Origin: Clostridiales bacterium
GTDB lineage: Bacteria; Bacillota; Clostridia; Lachnospirales; Lachnospiraceae
DNA: 5,550 bases
Direction: 5' to 3'
Assembly (NCBI GenBank): GCA_019420425.1
Contig: JAHZHG010000087.1
Coordinates: forward strand, 1-5,550
Under the pieces are notes generated by a model. That model was not told the DNA's origin. It worked only from the letters and a program-made list of their open reading frames with translations, and did not search any database. Shown here in pieces: positions 1-4,989 of the stretch. A program made the position numbers and the translations under genes. The first letter of the stretch is position 1. Each line of letters starts with the position of its first letter.

Positions 1-1
1 C

Positions 2-601
2 GGCCTGACGGCAGAGGAGGATCTGTCCGAATCCCTTAAAGAGAGCATGAAAAAGCGTCTCCCCTGGCTGTCGGTACTGCTTGGTCTTGGCCTGCTTGTT
101 TCATCCGTGGTGGGGGCATTTGAACAGGTAATTTCACAGCTCACGCTGATTACCGCATTCCAGTCTCTGATCCTCGGCATGGCGGGAAACGTAGGCACCC
201 AATCCCTTGCGGTAACCATCCGGGTGCTAATGAATGAAAACCTGACCGTCCGCCAAAAGCTGCAGCTGGTGCTCAAGGAGATGAAGGTAGGCCTGTCCAG
301 CGGCCTGGTATTGGGCAGCCTGTCCTTTTTGCTGATTGGCCTGTTTATTTTCCTGTTTAAGGGGAAGGATCTGCTGTTTTCCTATGCGGTTTCCTTCTGC
401 ATCGGCATCGCCATGGTGCTTGCCATGCTGATTTCCAGCACGACAGGCACCCTGATCCCGATTTTTTTCCGGAAAATAAATATTGACCCCGCAGCCGCCT
501 CCGGCCCGTTGATTACAACGATTAACGACCTGGTAGCCGTAGTGGCCTACTATGGGACGAGCTGGCTGCTGCTGATCCAGGTTCTTCAGCTGACCTCATA
601 G
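2..601 (+). CDS. mgtE: MgtE-family Mg2+ channel/transporter, C-terminal membrane domain (5' end outside window)
   Basis: The reading frame is open from the left edge to TAG at 599-601 and gives 199 residues, the C-terminal part of a protein that is usually about 450 residues long. The cytosolic N-domain and CBS pair are outside the window; an in-frame ATG at 47 is internal, not the start. About five hydrophobic segments are visible, near residues 20-40, 47-67, 96-119, 125-156 and 168-195. Family signatures are GNVGTQS (62-68, usually GNAGTQS) and DPAAASGP followed by TTIND (162-176), whose Asp176 fits the conserved pore Asp of MgtE. MgtE proteins are inner-membrane, Mg2+-gated Mg2+ (sometimes Co2+) channels. 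The gene is followed 40 bp later by ppk1 with no hairpin between, so an operon is likely. The family call is firm; ion specificity is inferred. Confidence 0.93.
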   Translation, partial: GLTAEEDLSESLKESMKKRLPWLSVLLGLGLLVSSVVGAFEQVISQLTLITAFQSLILGMAGNVGTQSLAVTIRVLMNENLTVRQKLQLVLKEMKVGLSSGLVLGSLSFLLIGLFIFLFKGKDLLFSYAVSFCIGIAMVLAMLISSTTGTLIPIFFRKINIDPAAASGPLITTINDLVAVVAYYGTSWLLLIQVLQLTS

Positions 602-626
602 CGAGGAAGGCTTATCTAATGAAAAT

Positions 627-633
627 AAAGGAG
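627..633 (+). promoter_or_regulatory. ribosome binding site of ppk1
   Basis: AAAGGAG sits 8 nt before the ATG at 642. It supports this start over the in-frame ATG at 663 (Met8), which lacks a comparable site. The RBS lies inside an 8-codon mini-ORF (619-645) described under findings. Confidence 0.8.
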
Positions 634-641
634 AAAAACAA

Positions 642-2693
642 ATGAAAACAACGGAATTATATATGAACCGGGAGCTGTCCTGGCTTAAATTTAATGAGCG
701 GGTATTGGAGGAAGCGGAGAGCGAAAACGTTCCCCTCTGCGAAAGACTCTCCTTTGCCTCCATTTATCAGAGCAATCTGGATGAATTCTTTATGGTGCGC
801 GTAGGCTCCCTGATGGACCAGCGGCTGCTGGCGAAGGATCTTCGGGAGAATAAAACCAACCTTACCGCAAAGGAGCAGATTGCGGAAATACTGACGCAGG
901 TACGGCAGTTAAGCGGAAGGAAGGACGCGGTATATGCAAGGCTGATGGAGCAGCTGGAAGGATACGGCATAAAGCTGGTAAACTTCAACAAAATTGGAGA
1001 AAAAGATCAGAAATACCTGGAAAAGTATTTTGACGCAGAGATTGCCCCGCTGCTTTCCGCGACAATCGTCGGGAAAAAACAGCCATTTCCATTTTTGAAA
1101 AACCGGGAAATCTATGCGGCGGTTGTGCTGGAAAGCAAAAGCGGAAAGGAAAAGCTGGGGATCATCCCCTGCGGTACGGGGGTGTTTACCCGCCTGATCG
1201 AGGTGCCCGGGGGGCAGGGAATATACATGCTGTCCGAGGAGCTGATCCTGCATTTTATCCCGAAAATATTTAAGCGGTATTCCGTTAAAGCGAAGTCCCT
1301 GCTTCGCATAACCAGAAATGCCGATATTGACACAGACGCGCTTTATGACGAGGATCTGGATTACCGCGAGTTCATGGCGGAGGTAATCAAAAAGAGAAAA
1401 CGTCTGGCCCCGGTTCGCCTGGAGCTTTCCCGGGATCTGGACATCCGCATTGTGGATATTCTGTGCGGCTATCTGGATGTGGACAGAGCGCATGTATTCC
1501 GCAACAATACTCCGCTGGATCTGTCCTTTTTGTTCCAGCTCCAGGATGTCCTGCGGCCGTACCCGGAGTTATTTTATGAAAAGCGGGTTCCGCAGAAATC
1601 CCCACAGTTTGTAAGCGGCGTGCCTGTCCTTAGGCAGATTAAGGAAAAGGATAAGCTGCTGTCTTATCCTTACGAAAGCATAAAGCCTTTTTTGGATATG
1701 CTGAATGAGGCGGCCGCCGATGAGGAGGTGGTTTCCATAAAAATCACCCTGTATCGTGTGGCAAGGCCCAGCAAGATTGTTGAGGCGCTGATCGAGGCGG
1801 CTGAGAACGGAAAAGAGGTTCTCGTTTTGGTTGAGCTGAAAGCGCGCTTTGACGAGGAAAACAATATCGAATGGTCAAGACGTCTGGAGGATGCCGGATG
1901 CCAGGTGATCTACGGCCTAGACGGCTACAAGGTACATTCCAAGCTGTGCCTGATTACCAGAAAAACCGATGGACAGCTGGAATATTATACCCAGATCGGA
2001 ACCGGAAATTATAACGAAAAGACCGCGCGGCTGTACACAGACCTTTCCCTGATGACCTGCGATCAGAGGATCGGACGGGAGGCGGCGGCAGTATTTCAGG
2101 CGCTGGCCCTGGGAGAGACGGTGGAAGAGACAGAAACGCTTCTGGTCGCCCCGAAATGCCTGCAGAATAAAGTGCTGGCCATGATTGACGAAGAGATCGC
2201 CTGCGCAAAAAACGGCGGAGAGGGCTATGTGGGAATCAAGATCAATTCCCTGACCGACAAAAAGATTATCGACCGCCTGATCGAGGCATCCCGCGCCGGG
2301 GTGAACATTGAGCTGATCGTGCAGGGAATCTGCTGCCTCATTCCGGGAGTAAAAGGCGAGACAGAGAATATCCGGGTAATCAGCATTGTCGGACGATTCC
2401 TGGAGCACTCCCGCATTTACTGGTTCGGCAGAGGAGAGCGGGAAAAAATCTATATCGCATCCGCGGATTATATGACCAGAAATACCATCCGCCGTGTGGA
2501 GGTGGCAGCGCCGGTCTATGACGAAGAGCTGCGCAGCCGCCTCCGGGAAATGTTTGTCACGATGCTGAACGACAATCAGCAGGCGAGACAGCTGGGGAGC
2601 GACGGCAACTATCTCAGGGTGACGACCGAAGGCACTCCGCTCAATGCCCAGGAGCTCTTTTATCAGCAGGCCTACAATCAGAATATGGGATGA
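642..2693 (+). CDS. ppk1: Polyphosphate kinase 1 (complete)
   Basis: PPK1 reversibly moves the ATP gamma-phosphate onto a growing polyphosphate chain. The 683 residues match the usual PPK1 length of about 690 and the four-domain layout: N (about 1-105), head (106-315), and two phospholipase-D-like C domains (about 320-683). The N-terminal NRELSWLKFNERVLEEA and SNLDEFFMVRVG blocks are characteristic, with Asn45 at the E. coli Asn45 ATP-site position. The autophosphorylated His is His432 in KVHSKL (E. coli His435). The second essential His is His589 in LEHSRIYWFG (E. coli His592). The Mg/phosphate-binding arginines are Arg372 in TLYRVA and Arg402 in KARFDEENN (E. coli 375 and 405). All key residues are present, so the enzyme should be active. 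The start at 642 has AAAGGAG at 627-633, 8 nt upstream. The gene lies directly behind mgtE. Confidence 0.97.
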   Translation: MKTTELYMNRELSWLKFNERVLEEAESENVPLCERLSFASIYQSNLDEFFMVRVGSLMDQRLLAKDLRENKTNLTAKEQIAEILTQVRQLSGRKDAVYARLMEQLEGYGIKLVNFNKIGEKDQKYLEKYFDAEIAPLLSATIVGKKQPFPFLKNREIYAAVVLESKSGKEKLGIIPCGTGVFTRLIEVPGGQGIYMLSEELILHFIPKIFKRYSVKAKSLLRITRNADIDTDALYDEDLDYREFMAEVIKKRKRLAPVRLELSRDLDIRIVDILCGYLDVDRAHVFRNNTPLDLSFLFQLQDVLRPYPELFYEKRVPQKSPQFVSGVPVLRQIKEKDKLLSYPYESIKPFLDMLNEAAADEEVVSIKITLYRVARPSKIVEALIEAAENGKEVLVLVELKARFDEENNIEWSRRLEDAGCQVIYGLDGYKVHSKLCLITRKTDGQLEYYTQIGTGNYNEKTARLYTDLSLMTCDQRIGREAAAVFQALALGETVEETETLLVAPKCLQNKVLAMIDEEIACAKNGGEGYVGIKINSLTDKKIIDRLIEASRAGVNIELIVQGICCLIPGVKGETENIRVISIVGRFLEHSRIYWFGRGEREKIYIASADYMTRNTIRRVEVAAPVYDEELRSRLREMFVTMLNDNQQARQLGSDGNYLRVTTEGTPLNAQELFYQQAYNQNMG

Positions 2694-2694
2694 A

Positions 2695-2717
2695 GGGCCG
2701 GCCCTGCCGGCTGCTTT
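2695..2717 (+). terminator. weak terminator-like hairpin after ppk1
   Basis: GCCGGC at 2697-2702 pairs with GCCGGC at 2706-2711 around a 3-nt loop, with one extra G-U pair possible. It begins 3 nt after the ppk1 stop codon. The T-run behind it is poor (CTTTAT), so termination may be partial. The position at the 3' end of mgtE-ppk1, ahead of a fresh promoter, favours a terminator role. Confidence 0.45.
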
Positions 2718-2776
2718 ATCCGCATAAAAAAGCGCCCCTTTCTCCCAGGCAGGTACTGGCGATTACGCAGGCCGTC

Positions 2777-2785
2777 TGGTATAAT
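2777..2785 (+). promoter_or_regulatory. extended -10 promoter for the acetyltransferase gene
   Basis: TGGTATAAT (TGn plus a perfect TATAAT at 2780-2785) forms an extended -10 element. The -35 region is weak: CTGGCG at 2756-2761 with an 18-nt spacer matches the consensus at three of six positions, as is common where an extended -10 is present. The predicted transcript start is about 2792, giving a leader of about 35 nt before the ATG at 2827. This suggests transcription separate from ppk1. Confidence 0.65.
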
Positions 2786-2826
2786 GAATAAGCAAGACAA
2801 TCGCAAAAGAGAAACGGAGAAGCAAA

Positions 2827-3699
2827 ATGGAAAAAGTTGAGTTTGTCAAAGACTATCGAGACAATCCCGGGCTGAGGGCCAGCTTTAATGCGCTGGCCGG
2901 GGAAATTTTCGGGCTGGATTTTGAGGACTGGTATCAGAATGGCTACTGGGGCGACAGCTACAATCCGTATTCCATCCTGGCCGGAGGCAGGGTGGTTGCC
3001 AATGTATCGGTGAACCTTACGGATTTTCTCTGGGACGGCTGTCGGAAGCAGTTTATCCAGCTGGGAACCGTGATGACGGCGCCGGAGTACCGGAATCAGG
3101 GCCTTATCCGCAGGCTGATGGGAGAAATTGAAAAGGACTTTGGGCAGCAGACAGACGGGATATATCTGTTTGCGAATGACAGCGTTTTGAATTTCTACCC
3201 GAAGTTTGGATTTTACAAAGCAGAGGAATACCAGTATACAAAGCCGGTTTCTATTGAACAGGAGCAAAGCATTGTGCAGGTGCCCATGCGGGATAAGACG
3301 GCGTGGGCGGCTCTGGAGGAAGCGCTGCGGACAAGCCTTCCCTGCGGACGGTTCCAGCCGATCGATAATCCCGGCCTTACCATGTTCTATATTACGAAAT
3401 ACATGCAGGGAAACGTCTATTATAACCGGGAAAAGGATGCATATGCAATTGCAGAAGTGGAAAACGGAGAGCTTTTGCTCCACCAGATCGTCGCCAAAGA
3501 GCAGGTTTCACTGGAGGAGATAATCCAAAGCTTTGGCCGGGAGATCAGCAGGGTAAGGCTGGGCTTTACGCCTGCCGATGCAGACGGCTATACCGCTTTT
3601 GCAGCGGAAGAAGAGGATACTGCCTTGTTTCTCAAGGGAGCGGGCTTTGACGGCTTTGCACAGAGCTGCCTGATGTTTCCGCCGTTGGCTCACGCCTGA
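2827..3699 (+). CDS. GNAT-family N-acetyltransferase, 290 aa, substrate unknown
   Basis: GNAT enzymes transfer an acyl group from acetyl-CoA to an amine. The N-terminal half (about 1-145) has the family's core. A beta strand IQLGTVMTAPEY (77-88) leads into the CoA pyrophosphate loop R89-N-Q-G92-L-I94, close to the Q/R-x-x-G-x-G/A motif but with Ile in the last position. YLFANDSVLNFYPKFGF (113-129) matches the motif-B region that ends in the common YxKxGF turn. The second half (about 150-290) has no motif I can name. Its ending, with LFLKGAGF then FMFPPL-like residues, resembles a degenerate GNAT half. There is no signal peptide or membrane segment, so it is probably cytosolic. GGAG at 2816-2819 is 7 nt before ATG. 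It has its own promoter and overlaps the convergent flavoprotein gene by 10 bp. The substrate could be an antibiotic, peptide or small amine; the neighbours do not decide. Confidence 0.85.
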   Translation: MEKVEFVKDYRDNPGLRASFNALAGEIFGLDFEDWYQNGYWGDSYNPYSILAGGRVVANVSVNLTDFLWDGCRKQFIQLGTVMTAPEYRNQGLIRRLMGEIEKDFGQQTDGIYLFANDSVLNFYPKFGFYKAEEYQYTKPVSIEQEQSIVQVPMRDKTAWAALEEALRTSLPCGRFQPIDNPGLTMFYITKYMQGNVYYNREKDAYAIAEVENGELLLHQIVAKEQVSLEEIIQSFGREISRVRLGFTPADADGYTAFAAEEEDTALFLKGAGFDGFAQSCLMFPPLAHA

Positions 3700-4748
3700 G
3701 TCAGTTCAGCCATCAGCTTTGGCACGGTAGTCATTTCCTTCAACCGTGCCGCGCTGGAACCGCAGAAAATCAGCCCGTGTTCCAGATCCCCCCGGACGGC
3801 GGCAATCAAAGCCTGGGTTATGCAGTAGGGGGCTTTGGCCGGGGAGCAGGCAGAGAGGCAGGAGAGACAGCGCTTCACCGGCACAGCGCCCCGGCTGACT
3901 CTGTTAAGGAACGCATTGCGGATTGCCCGGCCCGGCATACCCACCGGGCTTTGGACGATTTTAATATCAGATTCACCCGCGTCAAGATAGGCCTGTTTAA
4001 ATGCGGGAGCGGCATCGCATTCTTCGGTGACTACAAATCGGGTGGCCAGCTGTACGCCATCGGCGCCCAGGGAGAGGGCGCGGCGGACGTCGTCTCTGCT
4101 GAAAATCCCACCGGCCACAATAACCGGAAGAGGAACCCTGTATTTTTCCCGGTATTCCTGAACGATGGTGAGAATGTCCAGAATCTCCCGGTCATAATCC
4201 TCCGGGGTAAGCGCCCTCAGCTGTTCCCGTGAAAATCCGAGGTGTCCTCCAGCCTCTGGCCCTTCGATAATAAGCATGTCCGCGGTCCGTCCGTAATGCC
4301 GGTCCCACAGCCGCAGGATCACCCGGGCAGCCTTGGCAGTGGAAACGATAGGCGCGATCTTTGTCTGTTCTTCATATCCCTTCACCAGCTCCGGAAGAGC
4401 GGCAGGAAGCCCTGCGCCGCTGATAATGAGATCCGCACCGGCCTCGCAGGCAGCGCGTACCAGGGCGTCATATTCCTTCATGGCGACCATGATATTGACG
4501 CCGACCAGGCCGCCTGCCGCCTGTTCCCTGGCCAGAGCAATATGCTTCTTTAACGCGCGCAGATTGCTGGCCGGGCAGTTGGTCAGAAAATCCGGTTCGT
4601 CAAAGCCGATCTGAGCAGCGGAGATCACCCCGACACCTCCCGCCTTAGCAACAGCTCCCGCCAGGCCGGAAAGGCTGACGCCAACACCCATACCGCCCTG
4701 GATAATCGGGAAACGGGCGGTTTTATTTCCAATGATTAACGGATTCAT
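3690..4748 (-). CDS. FabK/nitronate monooxygenase-type FMN flavoprotein
   Basis: This 352-residue protein belongs to the 2-nitropropane dioxygenase/FabK family of FMN-binding TIM barrels. Members oxidise nitronates, or, as FabK, reduce enoyl-ACP in fatty-acid synthesis. Visible family marks are the N-terminal PIIQGGMGVGVS (14-25), GVNIMVAM (83-90), the IEGPEAGGHLG block (161-171) with the conserved His169, and the FMN-phosphate strands VAGGIFSRDDVRRAL (211-225) and GADGVQLATRF (228-238). A C-terminal cysteine cluster (Cys294, Cys297, Cys301, Cys309, plus Cys329) is outside the core barrel. The length exceeds a usual FabK (about 310-320), and no fab genes are adjacent, so a nitronate monooxygenase-like name is safer. 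AAGGAG (4760-4765) lies 11 nt upstream of the ATG. The gene has its own promoter and a FabT-like palindrome in its leader, which hints at a lipid link. The family is firm; the reaction is open. Confidence 0.88.
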   Translation of the reverse strand: MNPLIIGNKTARFPIIQGGMGVGVSLSGLAGAVAKAGGVGVISAAQIGFDEPDFLTNCPASNLRALKKHIALAREQAAGGLVGVNIMVAMKEYDALVRAACEAGADLIISGAGLPAALPELVKGYEEQTKIAPIVSTAKAARVILRLWDRHYGRTADMLIIEGPEAGGHLGFSREQLRALTPEDYDREILDILTIVQEYREKYRVPLPVIVAGGIFSRDDVRRALSLGADGVQLATRFVVTEECDAAPAFKQAYLDAGESDIKIVQSPVGMPGRAIRNAFLNRVSRGAVPVKRCLSCLSACSPAKAPYCITQALIAAVRGDLEHGLIFCGSSAARLKEMTTVPKLMAELTQA

Positions 4749-4759
4749 AAGATGTACTT

Positions 4760-4765
4760 CTCCTT
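4760..4765 (-). promoter_or_regulatory. ribosome binding site of the flavoprotein gene
   Basis: Read on the - strand this is AAGGAG, 11 nt before the ATG at 4748. The spacing is a little long but supports this start, and the protein begins at the family's usual N-terminus. Confidence 0.7.
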
Positions 4766-4771
4766 AATTGA

Positions 4772-4784
4772 TTTGATGATCAAA
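4772..4784. promoter_or_regulatory. FabT-like palindrome (TTTGAnnnTCAAA)
   Basis: TTTGATGATCAAA is a perfect inverted repeat with 6-bp arms around one base. It lies between the predicted transcript start (about 4791) and the ribosome binding site of the - strand flavoprotein gene, where a bound repressor would block elongation or initiation. The core resembles the operator recognised by FabT, the MarR-family repressor of fatty-acid genes in streptococci and lactococci. No regulator gene is visible here, so the assignment rests on the motif and the gene family only. Confidence 0.45.
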
Positions 4785-4797
4785 GTATCTACATACA

Positions 4798-4826
4798 GGT
4801 ATACACGATTCTGCGGATAATGTCAA
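4798..4826 (-). promoter_or_regulatory. sigma-A promoter of the flavoprotein gene
   Basis: On the - strand, a perfect -35 TTGACA (4826-4821) is followed by a 17-nt spacer and a -10 TATACC (4803-4798). The predicted start is near 4791, about 43 nt upstream of the ATG. The -10 overlaps two tandem TGTAT units about 8 nt apart, which could be coincidence in an AT-rich stretch. The promoter lies downstream of the glgD terminator, so the flavoprotein gene is likely expressed separately from glgD. Confidence 0.75.
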
Positions 4827-4834
4827 TAGAAAAT

Positions 4835-4855
4835 AAAACTATATAATATAGTTTT
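4835..4855. promoter_or_regulatory. 21-bp perfect palindrome over a +-strand TATAAT, candidate operator
   Basis: Two 10-bp arms, AAAACTATAT and its reverse complement ATATAGTTTT, flank a single central A at 4845. The repeat contains TATAAT (4842-4847) on the + strand. With ATGTCA at 4820-4825 (four of six -35 matches, 16-nt spacer) it forms a plausible + strand promoter starting near 4854. It sits 8 bp upstream of the - strand TTGACA, so one bound dimer could affect both directions. The size and AT-rich symmetry fit dimeric repressors such as MarR, GntR or TetR types; the actual binder is unknown. There is no T-run or GC stem, so it is unlikely to be a terminator. Confidence 0.5.
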
Positions 4856-4896
4856 GAAAACCAGATAGCAGGATACGGATATAAGGAGAGGTAAAA

Positions 4897-4989
4897 ATGA
4901 GAAAAACAGGACAAGACTGGCGCGAAAAACAGAAGGCCGGCCCGTATCGGGCCGGCAGCTGTTTTATACGGTTTTTCCTTTTTCGATAA
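4897..4989 (+). CDS. hypothetical 30-residue ORF behind an orphan promoter and strong RBS
   Basis: The ORF runs from ATG at 4897 to TAA at 4987-4989. It starts 8 nt after GGAG in a near-ideal TAAGGAGAGG site (4882-4891) and about 43 nt after a predicted start in the palindromic promoter. The product begins MRKTGQDWREKQKAG, is strongly basic, and ends in an aromatic, hydrophobic run (CFIRFFLFR). I recognise no family. Its middle is encoded by the 9-bp stem of the glgD terminator, and its last 26 bases overlap the 3' end of glgD in antisense. Translation initiation signals are convincing; the coding body is not. It may be a remnant of a deleted gene, a small protein, or no gene at all. Confidence 0.3.
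   Translation: MRKTGQDWREKQKAGPYRAGSCFIRFFLFR
4926..4965 (-). terminator. glgD intrinsic terminator, possibly bidirectional
   Basis: A perfect 9-bp stem, GCCGGCCCG (4936-4944) with CGGGCCGGC (4948-4956), encloses a 3-nt loop. On the - strand it begins 7 nt after the glgD stop codon and is followed by CTTCTGTTTTT, a fair U-tract. On the + strand the same stem is followed by AGCTGTTTTAT, so it could also end a transcript from the + strand promoter near 4842, giving an RNA of about 110 nt. Confidence 0.8.

Noticed and set aside
47..49. ATG at 47 as the true start of the MgtE gene
   Set aside because: The frame is open to the window edge, the sequence before it encodes MgtE-like linker residues, and a start here would remove the cytosolic domains.
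909..1493. 194-residue - strand ORF inside ppk1
   Set aside because: It lies wholly opposite the well-conserved ppk1 coding sequence, shows no recognisable protein motif and has no supporting start signals; it is a shadow of codon bias.
2724..2745. A-run followed by a GC block in the ppk1/acetyltransferase gap as a - strand terminator
   Set aside because: On the - strand the T-run has only a poor imperfect stem in front of it, and no - strand gene ends here.
2716..3483. 255-residue - strand ORF opposite the acetyltransferase gene
   Set aside because: The + strand frame has clear GNAT motifs, an RBS and an extended -10 promoter, while the - strand product is Cys/His/Arg-rich with no domain signal.
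3777..4614. Several + strand ORFs (about 93-151 residues) within the flavoprotein gene
   Set aside because: They are antisense to a complete, motif-rich FabK/nitronate monooxygenase-type gene, and their composition looks like frame shadow.
3690..4748. Naming the flavoprotein gene fabK outright
   Set aside because: The family marks are shared by FabK and nitronate monooxygenases, the protein is longer than usual FabK, has an extra cysteine cluster, and no fatty-acid genes are adjacent.
4791..4809. TGTAT tandem units over the flavoprotein -10 as an operator
   Set aside because: Only two 5-bp units with imperfect flanks are present, which is easily expected by chance in an AT-rich promoter; noted in the promoter entry only.
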